This document shows positions 21,897 through 29,562 of a stretch of 33,865 nucleotides of DNA, piece after piece. How positions within the stretch are numbered: the first letter of the stretch is position 1; each line of letters opens with the position of its first letter. This stretch comes from a virus. The stretch spans positions 1 through 33,865 of IMG/VR virus record IMGVR_UViG_3300021171_000033. One strand, written 5' to 3'. The notes below the pieces were generated by a model. That model worked only from the letters and a program-made list of their open reading frames with translations. It was not told the DNA's origin and ran no database searches. The position numbers were made by a program, and so were the translations under genes.

Positions 21897-23017
21897 CCCA
21901 GACCGTAACCGTTCCCGGAGTGGGAGACCTGGATTTCCCGGATGACATGAGCCAGCAGGATATGGCCAATGCCATCAAGCATAACTTTCCGCAGATACAC
22001 CAACAGAAACAGGAGAATCCCAAAGAGGTACCCGGAGACTTGAAGTCATTCGACCTGAGAACTCCTGCAGAGCGCGTATCAGGCGGACAGGCAGTGGACT
22101 ATCTGGCCAGCCACGGTATGGCCAAGGTAGCCCCTGCGGTTGGGGCTGGCATCGATGTTTTGAAAGAAGTGCCGGCCCTGACGGTTGGTGGTGGCGCGGG
22201 CGGAGCTGCCGGCGGAGCGCTCGGATCGTTGATCGGGGGGAAGTCCGCCAGGCTCCTGATGCAAAGCGCTCTGAAGCCACTGAAGGAAGCCCGGGAGAGC
22301 GGCAAGGCTGCCAAGGCGATCGATACTCTGCTGGAAGAAGGGATCAGCGTCAGCGAAGGCGGGGTGCAGAAGCTCCGAGGTCTTATAGATGACCTGAACA
22401 CCGAGATAAAGCAGAAGATTTCGAGCTCCACATTGTCGGTCAGCAAGAAGAAGGTTGCCGACACGCTCGACCAGCTCACGCAGAAGCTAAAGAATCAGGT
22501 AAATCCCCAGGGCGACCTGAAGGCGATCCGGCAGGCGTGGAACGAGTTCATGCACCATCCGTCTTTCGGCTCCAGGGCCACTATTCCGGTTCAGGAGGCG
22601 CAGAAGCTAAAGCAAGGCACCTACAAGACGCTCGGGGAGAAGTCGTACGGCGAGGAAAAGACCGCTTCTATAGAGGCACAGAAGCAGCTCGCCAGGGGAC
22701 TTAAGGAACAGATAGAGAAGGCGCATCCGGAAATCGGCCCGCTCAATGCAGAGGAAGCAAAGCTCCTGAATGCGCTGGACCTGACCGAGCAGAGAGTGCT
22801 GGCAGAGATGAACAAGAACCCGGGCGGACTCACCTGGCTGGTTCACAATCCCAAGGCGGCCGTTGCCTTCATGGCGGACAAGAGCGGGCCCTTCAAGTCA
22901 TTGATGGCGCGCCTGCTTAATCGGGCTGGGCAGCCCACAGGAAAGGCCCTGGGGGCCGCTGCCGGGATAGGAGCGGTAGAGGGCCAGAAGGCTCTGAGTG
23001 CGCCTCCTGATCGTTGA
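21893..23017 (+). CDS. ejection (internal virion) protein with glycine-zipper membrane segment, 374 aa
   Basis: The N-terminus VTVPGVGDLDFPDDMSQQDMANAIKHNF matches a short motif seen at the start of many internal virion and transglycosylase-type phage proteins. At about 100-122 ALTVGGGAGGAAGGALGSLIGG is a glycine zipper, a membrane-inserting segment. The rest is helical, with Lys/Glu/Gln-rich coiled coil (LDQLTQKLKNQVNPQGDLKA) and a second Gly-rich stretch at the C-terminus (KALGAAAGIGAVEG). Expected role: insertion into the host membrane during DNA ejection. No lytic transglycosylase catalytic motif was seen. Confidence 0.7.
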   Translation: MTQTVTVPGVGDLDFPDDMSQQDMANAIKHNFPQIHQQKQENPKEVPGDLKSFDLRTPAERVSGGQAVDYLASHGMAKVAPAVGAGIDVLKEVPALTVGGGAGGAAGGALGSLIGGKSARLLMQSALKPLKEARESGKAAKAIDTLLEEGISVSEGGVQKLRGLIDDLNTEIKQKISSSTLSVSKKKVADTLDQLTQKLKNQVNPQGDLKAIRQAWNEFMHHPSFGSRATIPVQEAQKLKQGTYKTLGEKSYGEEKTASIEAQKQLARGLKEQIEKAHPEIGPLNAEEAKLLNALDLTEQRVLAEMNKNPGGLTWLVHNPKAAVAFMADKSGPFKSLMARLLNRAGQPTGKALGAAAGIGAVEGQKALSAPPDR

Positions 23018-24308
23018 TCCTATGGGGACCGGCCTTGCTCTTGGATGGCGGGCCGCGCAGCAAGGTCACAAGGTCAAATGGTTCGTGACCAACAAGCCTA
23101 CAGACGATCCGACTATCGGCATGGGATTCCCCATCACAAAGGTCGAGAACTGGCGCAATCACGTCTCGTGGGCAGAACTGATCTTTACGACCGACAACAG
23201 CAAGTTCATTCCAAGCCTGGAGGCAATGAAGAAACAGGGAGCGCCCTACTTCGGTCCTTCCGTGGAGTCCGCAAACCTCGAAATCAAGCGCGGCGAGGGG
23301 ATGAAGTTTCTAAAGCGCCACGGAATCGAAACCCCGCCGTTCCAGACCTTCAAGAGCCTTCAGGAGGCCGAGCAGCACGTATGGAAGAATGGAAAGCGAT
23401 GGGTCTTCAAGACTCTGGGGGACAACGAGGACAAGAGCCTGTCCTATTGCTCCAAGTCTCCAGCCGACATGATCGCCCGCCTGCAGCGCTGGCAGAAGCT
23501 CGGCATGAACCCAAAGGGAGAGGTCATGCTGCAGGAGTTCATACCAGGCGTGGAGGTCGGCGTATCGCGCTGGATGGGCTCCAACGGATGGGTGTCGGAC
23601 CCAAACATCAATTTCGAGCAGAAAAAGCTGATGTCCGGAAACTACGGCCCCAACACGGGAGAGATGGGCACCGTCATGTTCTACGTCAAGCAGGATAAGC
23701 TGGACGAAGATGTTCTGAAACCTCTAGAGCGCGTTCTGATGCAGATGGGGCACCTGGGCGACATCGACCTTAACTGCATCGTAGATGAGAAGGGAAAGGC
23801 GTGGCCGCTGGAGTTCACGGCGCGGCCTGGCTGGCCAGCGTTCAACATGATGCTAGAGGCGCACCAGGGCGATCCTGTCCAGTGGATGCTGGATGCCGTT
23901 AAAGGCGAGCGCACGCTTACCGTCTCCTATGACGTCGGGGTGTGCATCTGCCTGTGTCAGCCGGATTTCCCGTATTGCAAGTCTCCCAAGGAGCAGAAGG
24001 CCGGAATCCCGATCTACCTGAAGTCCACCAAGCATCTGCAGCCGCAGGAGGTGAGGATCGAGAAATTGCCAGTCATGGAGGGCGAGAAGACCACCGAGAA
24101 GCCGATCTGGGCGACCGCAGGGGAGTACGTCGGGGTAGTCACAGCGATGGGCCCCACGGTCTCTGTAGCACGCCAGAGGGCATACAAGACAGTGGATGAG
24201 ATACAGGTCCCCGACATGATCGTGCGGGACGATATCGGAGAGAGCCTTAAGAAGAATCTTCCCGAGCTGCAGAAGCACGGGTACGTGAAGGATGTTCGCT
24301 GGCAATGA
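22998..24308 (+). CDS. PurD/GARS-like ATP-grasp ligase, 436 aa
   Basis: GTG 22998 gives MRLLIVDPMGTGLALGWRAA, the Rossmann N-terminal domain. The ATP-grasp core follows: FKTLGDNEDKSLSY (137-150), MLQEFIPGVEVGV (177-189, the EEF-x-G-E-E element), YGPNTGEMGTV (216-226), nearly the GPNTGGMG hallmark of PurD, and PLEFTARPGWP (270-280) where PurD has E-x-N-x-R-x-G. The usual Asn of the metal site is Thr here (EFT). HQGDP (289-293) replaces the family GDPE. Family enzymes join an amine and a carboxylate using ATP; PurD makes glycinamide ribonucleotide. In this place the substrate is uncertain. It overlaps the ejection gene by 20 bases and the fibre gene as ATGA. Confidence 0.85.
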   Translation: MRLLIVDPMGTGLALGWRAAQQGHKVKWFVTNKPTDDPTIGMGFPITKVENWRNHVSWAELIFTTDNSKFIPSLEAMKKQGAPYFGPSVESANLEIKRGEGMKFLKRHGIETPPFQTFKSLQEAEQHVWKNGKRWVFKTLGDNEDKSLSYCSKSPADMIARLQRWQKLGMNPKGEVMLQEFIPGVEVGVSRWMGSNGWVSDPNINFEQKKLMSGNYGPNTGEMGTVMFYVKQDKLDEDVLKPLERVLMQMGHLGDIDLNCIVDEKGKAWPLEFTARPGWPAFNMMLEAHQGDPVQWMLDAVKGERTLTVSYDVGVCICLCQPDFPYCKSPKEQKAGIPIYLKSTKHLQPQEVRIEKLPVMEGEKTTEKPIWATAGEYVGVVTAMGPTVSVARQRAYKTVDEIQVPDMIVRDDIGESLKKNLPELQKHGYVKDVRWQ

Positions 24309-25300
24309 CCGTCAAGCTCTGCCCCCTCTTCAACGGACAGACGATGTTCACGCCTGCCGGCAATGTGCTGTCCGGCGGACTGATCCAGACCTACCTTGCT
24401 GGCACGACGTCACCTGCGGCCACCTACACAGACTCGACCGGACTGACGGCCAACCTGAACCCAATTGTCCTGACGTCGGCTGGGACCCTGCCAGCTCAGA
24501 TATGGATGCCGACCGGGGAGGCTCTTAAATTCGTCCTTCAGACTGCTGCAGGGGTAACGCTTCAGACCGAAGACAATATTAGTGGCATCAATGACACGAC
24601 ATCCTCTCCCACAAGCGAGTGGTTGGCACAGTCCGCTCCCACGTTCATCAGCGGGACCTCGTTCAGCGTTGCCGGAAATCAGACCTCTACGTTTCAGGTT
24701 GGCCGCAGGGTTCAGGCTCAGATCAATTCCGGCTTCATATACGCAACGATCAAGACGAGCGCCTTCACAACTCTTACGACTGTCACCCTAACCAATGACA
24801 GCGGAGCTCTAGACAATACTTTGTCGGCTGTTGCGGTTGGTCTTCTCGGTGAGACCAATCCGAGCGTTCCAGCGATCATCCCTTACGACGCGGTAGGTTT
24901 CCATGCCCATCTTGGCGCTAACCAGACGAGCGGGACCATAATCGTTTTTGATACGGTAGACAGTCAGGCCGGCGGCACGAACTACAGCAATTCGACCGGA
25001 TTGTTCACGGCCCCTTTCACCGGATGGTATGCGTTCTCTACTTCCATCAATGTTACCAATAGTGGTTCCGCTGCAACGGTTGGTGTATTTCTTATAACGA
25101 CATCATCGCAGAATTCTCTTGGAGCGGACGCGTCCGTTCCTACCGTTACTTCTACCGCGTGCTCCTGTTCTGTCGTTTGTCTTATGACTGCCGGGGATAC
25201 CTGTAAAGTCGTTACAACTTTTACGAACACAGCGACTTTGTTTACTGGGGCGGCCAACACAACTCAGTTTTCAGGATTCATGCTGAGAAGGACGGCATAG
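24305..25300 (+). CDS. tail fibre with shared anchor domain and C1q-like tip, 331 aa
   Basis: Residues 1-100 (PAGNVLSGGLIQTYLAGTTS, TYTDSTG, NPIVLTSAGTLPAQIWMPTG, EDNISGIND) are a head/tail-binding anchor domain that also begins the next gene, showing the two adhesins dock to the same site. Residues about 195-330 resemble a C1q/TNF-like jelly-roll: YDAVGFHAHLGANQTSGTI, then TGLFTAPFTGWYAFSTSINV and FSGFML at the end. C1q-type tips form trimers and bind host surface molecules. A linker with VGRRVQAQINSGFIYA lies between. No enzymatic motif is visible. Confidence 0.75.
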   Translation: MTVKLCPLFNGQTMFTPAGNVLSGGLIQTYLAGTTSPAATYTDSTGLTANLNPIVLTSAGTLPAQIWMPTGEALKFVLQTAAGVTLQTEDNISGINDTTSSPTSEWLAQSAPTFISGTSFSVAGNQTSTFQVGRRVQAQINSGFIYATIKTSAFTTLTTVTLTNDSGALDNTLSAVAVGLLGETNPSVPAIIPYDAVGFHAHLGANQTSGTIIVFDTVDSQAGGTNYSNSTGLFTAPFTGWYAFSTSINVTNSGSAATVGVFLITTSSQNSLGADASVPTVTSTACSCSVVCLMTAGDTCKVVTTFTNTATLFTGAANTTQFSGFMLRRTA

Positions 25301-27283
25301 ATGACGGCAGTAGTACTATCCCCGGTTGGTATCGGAACGCAGTGGCTCAACCCTTCCGGCTTGGTGCTGTCTGGCGGCAAGATCAACACGTATATCGCTG
25401 GGACGACGACACCGATCCCTACCTATACCGATGCGACCGGGAGCGTACTGAATGCCAACCCGATTATTCTAGATAGCACTGGTAGGTACTCCAATGAGAT
25501 ATGGTGGGCTGTCGGCTCCCACGTAAAACTGGTTATCACAGACAGTTTTGGAGTAATCCAGTTCACTCTAGACAACCTAACGGGGTTGAATGACATATCG
25601 GCTATCAGTTTCCCTATCAACAGATCCACGTTTACGGCGACCGCCGGCCAGACCGTATTCACCATCCCGAGCTACGTACCAGGAACCAATGCTCTCTCCG
25701 TATATGTCAATGGAGCGCACAAGGCATCGGGCACGGAATACACGGAAACCAGCACAACAACTATCACGTTCGCGTTCCAGGTACTGGTTGGGTCCGATGT
25801 AGATATCTACTACAGTGTTCCTAATAGCCTCGGGTCTCTTTCCGCTACCAATGTTGGCTACACCCCTCCCGGCACCGGGACGGTGGCGACGACGGTAGCA
25901 TCTAAGTTCGGACAATTTTTGACTAGTGTCAAAGATTTCGGGGCGGTCGGAAACGGAATTGCAGACGACACAGCAGCGATTCAACTTGCGATCAATTATG
26001 CACAGGGTGGCGTGACAGGTTTGTGGTTCCCGGCTGGTACTTATCTAGTTTCCAGCACACTTACCATCACCGGATCTCTATCAATATTCGGAGCAGCAAG
26101 GTATGCGTGTTATATCACGTGGACTAGCCCAACCTTGAATGTCATAAATTTCAACAGCGATACGGCATTCACTGTCGAAAACATGTTCTTTCTTGGGCCG
26201 TCCACACCGACCGCGGGCAGCGTAATTACTCTTACAGGCCCCACTGGAAGCGGAAATTTATTATCATTCATTAGAGACTGCGATTTCCAAAATAGTTGGA
26301 TAGCTTTTAATACTGGATCTGCTGCCCAATGGTCGATAAGTGGATGCTTTTTCGGAAACTATCAAAGCATAGGAGTTCAGATTCAGGATACGTTGAATCC
26401 GGATGCTGGAGATAGCGAAATATCAGATTGCCAGTTCTTCAATGCACTAATGACCATAGGGACAGGAATTCTTCAACTCTCCAGCGGAGGGTTGAGATTG
26501 ATAAGTAATAAGTTCAATGGTGGAGTGATTGCTTATCAACTCCAATTACCCTCTAGCGGAGCACTTACCAGCGACTTGTTAATCATAGGAAATAGTTTCG
26601 AGGACGGATTCACCGGAGAATTGCTTTTCACTAGACCATTTGGAGGAGCCGAGAATTTTACAAACGTCATTATAACTGGGAATCAGTTCTCTCCGATATC
26701 TCCATTTTCAACTGCTTGGACGGCTATCAACACGGATAACAACATCCCGCTATTCAAGATCACTATAAGTGGGAATCAGATCAATCTACCGATTTCCACT
26801 GGTAATCCAACGTTCACCGGAATCAACCTTGGAAGCAATGTTAATAGTTTCGTCATCGACGGAAATGAGATATACGCTAATGCCGGAAGCGGATCCCCTG
26901 TCAATTATGGGATCACAATCGCAGCCGCCGTTACTGGTGGACTGATAGGAGTCAACCGATTTGACGGATCTCCGTGGACATTGAAGATCGGAAATAATGC
27001 AGGGGCGGCCGTGCAGGTTATTCCCAATTCGGTGGTAAAGGGAACAACTGGAACATTCAATACTAACACTGTATTTGGAAATATCTTTAGCGGTAGTATA
27101 GCAATAACATTCGCCACCGCCTTCGATTCGGCACCGATTGTTACATGCAGCCCAGAGGGACTTTCGGCTGCTATTTCAGCTTTTCCAAGTGGGATAACTT
27201 CATCTGGCTTTACGTTGAATGCACTATCTGCTACATCTCAAACAAATCAAACAGCTAAATGGGTCGCACAAGGAATCGTATGA
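25301..27283 (+). CDS. tailspike with pectate-lyase-type beta-helix, 660 aa
   Basis: Residues 1-100 repeat the anchor of the preceding fibre (NPSGLVLSGGKINTYIAGTT then EIWWAVGSHVKLVITDSFGV). Residues about 106-172 are a beta domain common in phage fibres (FTATAGQTVFTIPSYVPGTN, DVDIYYSVPNS). DFGAVGNGIADDTAAIQLAI (212-231) is the start of a right-handed beta-helix of the pectate lyase 3 type, continued by repeated Asn/Gly/Ile rungs (GNQF, GNSF, GNEI). Such spikes are trimeric and usually bind and cut capsular or O-antigen polysaccharide. The beta-helix half is visibly AT-richer than the neighbouring genes, suggesting recent acquisition. Confidence 0.87.
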   Translation: MTAVVLSPVGIGTQWLNPSGLVLSGGKINTYIAGTTTPIPTYTDATGSVLNANPIILDSTGRYSNEIWWAVGSHVKLVITDSFGVIQFTLDNLTGLNDISAISFPINRSTFTATAGQTVFTIPSYVPGTNALSVYVNGAHKASGTEYTETSTTTITFAFQVLVGSDVDIYYSVPNSLGSLSATNVGYTPPGTGTVATTVASKFGQFLTSVKDFGAVGNGIADDTAAIQLAINYAQGGVTGLWFPAGTYLVSSTLTITGSLSIFGAARYACYITWTSPTLNVINFNSDTAFTVENMFFLGPSTPTAGSVITLTGPTGSGNLLSFIRDCDFQNSWIAFNTGSAAQWSISGCFFGNYQSIGVQIQDTLNPDAGDSEISDCQFFNALMTIGTGILQLSSGGLRLISNKFNGGVIAYQLQLPSSGALTSDLLIIGNSFEDGFTGELLFTRPFGGAENFTNVIITGNQFSPISPFSTAWTAINTDNNIPLFKITISGNQINLPISTGNPTFTGINLGSNVNSFVIDGNEIYANAGSGSPVNYGITIAAAVTGGLIGVNRFDGSPWTLKIGNNAGAAVQVIPNSVVKGTTGTFNTNTVFGNIFSGSIAITFATAFDSAPIVTCSPEGLSAAISAFPSGITSSGFTLNALSATSQTNQTAKWVAQGIV

Positions 27284-27723
27284 ACCTGATCGAGCAACTT
27301 AGACGAGACGAAGGCGTGCGCCATGTACCATACCAGGACTCGCGCGGTTTCTGGACATGTGGGGTTGGCAGAAAGCTAACTTCGGATTATCTTGGGCCGG
27401 ATGGAAATCCTTTGTCAATGGACCCCGTAAGCGACGAACAGGTGAATCAATGGCTACAAGCCGATATCCTGACGGTGCAGAATGGACTGGCGCCGTATCA
27501 CTGGTACCAGATCCAGGACGAGGTACGGCGCGGTGCCTGCGAGAACATGGCTTTCAATCTTGGCGTGCATGGACTGCTGCACTTTCCGCACTTCATCGCC
27601 GCGCTCGACATGAGAGATTGGGAGACGGCGGCCGAGGAAATGGCGGATTCCGAGTGGGCAAAGCAGGTAGGCGATCGAGCCAAGCGCCTAGAACAGCAGA
27701 TCCTGGCTGGGATATGGGTTTAG
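27280..27723 (+). CDS. endolysin, T4-type lysozyme (GH24)
   Basis: ATG 27280 overlaps the spike stop as ATGA, giving 147 aa. LRRDEGVRHVPYQDSRGFWT contains Glu11, Asp20 and Thr26 at exactly the positions of the T4 lysozyme catalytic triad. GVGRKL and the C-terminal GACENMAFNLGVHGLLHFPHF and WAKQVGDRAKRLEQQILAG complete the fold. It cuts the glycan strands of peptidoglycan. No signal or anchor segment is visible, so it should reach the wall through the holin encoded next. Confidence 0.93.
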   Translation: MNLIEQLRRDEGVRHVPYQDSRGFWTCGVGRKLTSDYLGPDGNPLSMDPVSDEQVNQWLQADILTVQNGLAPYHWYQIQDEVRRGACENMAFNLGVHGLLHFPHFIAALDMRDWETAAEEMADSEWAKQVGDRAKRLEQQILAGIWV

Positions 27724-27724
27724 T

Positions 27725-27970
27725 ATGAGTCTCTGGCAGCGGCTTGCACTGACATTTATAGACAAAGATGGAAGCATTGCTATTCCAGAAGTGGTTGCGA
27801 GCTGTATTGCTTTGGTTGTGTGCGGCCGCGCTATTCGTGATTGCTTTTCTGATGCTGCTTTTCCTTATGTTTCGGTCTGTGCTGCGATTGGCTCTCTCGT
27901 ATTTGGTCTTGCGGCGGCGGCGAGAGCGAGGGACGGGCTTCTAAAGCCAGAGGAAGAGGAGCATCGATGA
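27725..27970 (+). CDS. holin, two predicted membrane segments, 81 aa
   Basis: Directly after the endolysin. The product has a short N-terminal part (MSLWQRLALTFIDKDGS), a membrane segment near IPEVVASCIALVVCG, a second near FPYVSVCAAIGSLVFGLAAA, and a charged C-terminus RARDGLLKPEEEEHR. This is the class II-like layout of a small phage holin, which opens the inner membrane at lysis. It overlaps the Rz gene as ATGA. The family is not named from sequence; the role follows from topology and position. Confidence 0.75.
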   Translation: MSLWQRLALTFIDKDGSIAIPEVVASCIALVVCGRAIRDCFSDAAFPYVSVCAAIGSLVFGLAAAARARDGLLKPEEEEHR

Positions 27971-28488
27971 ATCCATACCTGATACTTGCCCAAGTCGGCA
28001 TCACGATCGGATTGCTGATCGGATGCTGGTTCTACCGCGGCCACATCGATGCGACCTCCTGCCAGGCAGCCAAAGCTGCCATGCAGCTAGCCGCGCAGAC
28101 AGAAGCGGCCGCCATCAAATCAGCGGCCGCCAAGGACTATGCCGATGCAGACCTCAAAGCCCAGGGGGTGATCTATGATTATCAAAAACGTGTTATATCT
28201 CTTTCTGCTGCTAGCGCTGACGCTCTCAATACTTCTAACCGGCTGCGCAGCGCCATTGCCATCTATGCCACCCAGCCTAACGCCGCAGGATCTAGCCCAA
28301 CTGTGCAAGCTTCCGGCGTATCCGTATGCCCTGCCGACGAAAGAGTTGGACGACTGGCGGACGTGGCCAGCGTACTGGATGCAGACGGACTCAAAGCTTC
28401 TAGGGACGCTGCAAGCTGCGCCGTCAAACTCACGGCCTGCGAAGGCTATGCAACAACCGTGATAAACCAGTTCAGGGTGCAGCCATGA
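27967..28488 (+). CDS. Rz: Rz-like inner-membrane spanin subunit, 173 aa
   Basis: One N-terminal membrane segment (LILAQVGITIGLLIGCWFY) is followed by a long Ala-rich periplasmic helix (AKAAMQLAAQTEAAAIKSAA) and a C-terminal region with Cys residues. This is the i-spanin layout: anchored inside, bound to Rz1 on the outer membrane, and joining the two membranes in the last step of lysis. It follows endolysin and holin. Another frame inside the gene encodes the Rz1 lipoprotein, the classical nested arrangement. Confidence 0.8.
   Translation: MNPYLILAQVGITIGLLIGCWFYRGHIDATSCQAAKAAMQLAAQTEAAAIKSAAAKDYADADLKAQGVIYDYQKRVISLSAASADALNTSNRLRSAIAIYATQPNAAGSSPTVQASGVSVCPADERVGRLADVASVLDADGLKASRDAASCAVKLTACEGYATTVINQFRVQP
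28175..28462 (+). CDS. Rz1: Rz1-like outer-membrane spanin lipoprotein, nested in Rz, 95 aa
   Basis: In the +1 frame relative to Rz and wholly inside it. The N-terminus MIIKNVLYLFLLLALTLSIL is a signal peptide, ending in the lipobox Leu21-Thr22-Gly23-Cys24. The mature part is Pro-rich (CAAPLPSMPPSLTPQDLA), as in Rz1 proteins. The lipid at Cys24 would hold it in the outer membrane, where it binds the tail of Rz. A weak ribosome site (GGGGG near 28166) precedes the ATG. Nested Rz1 genes are known in lambda-type phages. Confidence 0.85.
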   Translation: MIIKNVLYLFLLLALTLSILLTGCAAPLPSMPPSLTPQDLAQLCKLPAYPYALPTKELDDWRTWPAYWMQTDSKLLGTLQAAPSNSRPAKAMQQP

Positions 28489-28664
28489 TTCATCGATTCC
28501 CAAGCGGCAAGATGGTGTATTCGCCCGAGTTCAAGCGCCACGCAGTCCAGATCACGATCGACGAGAAGCTAACCCTGGCACAGGCGGCCGATCGCTTCAA
28601 GATATCGCCGGCTTCGATGCACCGCTGGCTATCTCATTACCGACTAGGACTTATGCCATGCTGA
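28485..28664 (+). CDS. small HTH protein resembling an IS transposase N-terminus, 59 aa
   Basis: The start overlaps the Rz stop as ATGA. Residues 12-50, YSPEFKRHAVQITIDEKLTL then AQAADRFKISPASMHRWLSH, match the helix-turn-helix at the start of IS3/IS66-type transposase OrfA proteins (Y-S-x-E-F-K...A...S.A.V.A.x.F.I.S.x.x.x.x.x.W). No catalytic part, terminal repeats or OrfB follow, so it is a stand-alone HTH and probably a domesticated DNA-binding protein. It overlaps the next gene by seven bases. A late regulator role is possible but unproven. Confidence 0.7.
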   Translation: MIHRFPSGKMVYSPEFKRHAVQITIDEKLTLAQAADRFKISPASMHRWLSHYRLGLMPC

Positions 28665-29284
28665 AACAGATCGCGTTCGTGCTGGCTAACGTCGCGGCTT
28701 CGTTCGTCCTATCTGCCCTTCAGGTTCTGCTACTGCCATTGCTGGCGTTCGGGATGCTCGTTTCCAGCCCGTCCACTAGCTGGGCTCTCCTGAAAGCATG
28801 GGCAGTGCAATGGGCCGCCCTGACGGCGCCGTTCGTGGTTCCTCTGATTGCTACGCCGTCCGGCTCGAGCTCGGTGCTCTGGAGCCTATATAACACCTCT
28901 GACGATATGTCCCCGGATCAGGGGATGCACATCCTGAACGGGGATCCGGTTCCCGGCATGTTCGAGCCGCAGGTAAAGGCCGTCTACGACGCTCTAGGAT
29001 GGCGCTGGAAGACGTGGTACTGGCTGGCCGGCAGGAACGTAGCCTACGGATTCTCGATGCTGCTGCGGCCTTCCTACGACTTCCATACGGCCACCATCGC
29101 GGTTACCGGAAGCCGTATCGACATGACCTGGCGCAATGGTGCGGTGCGACAGTACAACTGGCCGGCACTGACCGGGCCGCGCTTCATGTTCGGCTACAAG
29201 CTGCACAATTACCTGAACGGATTCCCTAAGGCCGGCCAGATAGATGTGAGCGGTGTGCCATTCTTCACCGCTCGCCTAAAGTGA
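28658..29284 (+). CDS. membrane-anchored protein at the end of the late operon, 208 aa
   Basis: Two N-terminal hydrophobic stretches (IAFVLANVAASFVLSALQVL and LLPLLAFGMLV, then WAALTAPFVVPLIAT) suggest one to three membrane helices. The soluble part contains LGWRWKTWYWLAGRNVAYGF and MTWRNGAVRQYNW, plus FMFGYKLHNYLNGFP. Aromatic-rich phage proteins with a WLxRNxAYGF pattern are familiar as conserved proteins of unknown function beside lysis genes. The stop overlaps the stop region of the opposite gene by nine bases. Confidence 0.65.
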   Translation: MLKQIAFVLANVAASFVLSALQVLLLPLLAFGMLVSSPSTSWALLKAWAVQWAALTAPFVVPLIATPSGSSSVLWSLYNTSDDMSPDQGMHILNGDPVPGMFEPQVKAVYDALGWRWKTWYWLAGRNVAYGFSMLLRPSYDFHTATIAVTGSRIDMTWRNGAVRQYNWPALTGPRFMFGYKLHNYLNGFPKAGQIDVSGVPFFTARLK

Positions 29285-29560
29285 AATCCTGATCCCCACC
29301 CGGATGTTCTGGACCACGCAGGCTCCCTCTGTTCCGGCCCAGATCCACGCGTGAACGTCCCGGTAGGGTTGCGGCAGTGCGTAGTGCAGCCCGACCTGGC
29401 CGGCGGTCGTCAGCATGAAATACTTGTTGACGCTCCCGACCGACGGATGCTTTCCCAGCAGCGGGTTGTATTCATGGTAGTACGCCGGCGCACTGGCCAC
29501 GGTCCTCGTCTGACCGTAATCGACCAGCGTCAAGCCTAGCGCTAGAAAGAACGGGTCCAT
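29276..29560 (-). CDS. small membrane protein, 94 aa
   Basis: ATG 29560 is chosen because the previous gene stops three bases upstream; a longer frame to 29644 would overlap that gene. MDPFFLALGLTLVDYGQTRT is a hydrophobic segment ending in the D..QT pattern, followed by EYNPLLGKHPSVGSVNKYFM, and a second hydrophobic stretch with TTAGQVGLHYALP. The D-x-x-QT...E-x-NP-x-LG-x-HPS pattern is known from small bacterial and phage membrane proteins of unknown role. It is the last gene of the leftward operon and ends inside the late operon's last gene. Confidence 0.65.
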   Translation of the reverse strand: MDPFFLALGLTLVDYGQTRTVASAPAYYHEYNPLLGKHPSVGSVNKYFMLTTAGQVGLHYALPQPYRDVHAWIWAGTEGACVVQNIRVGIRISL

Positions 29561-29562
29561 AG

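Noticed and set aside
28485-28664. Insertion sequence
   Set aside because: Only a transposase-like HTH is present; no catalytic gene, no terminal inverted repeats and no target duplication were seen.
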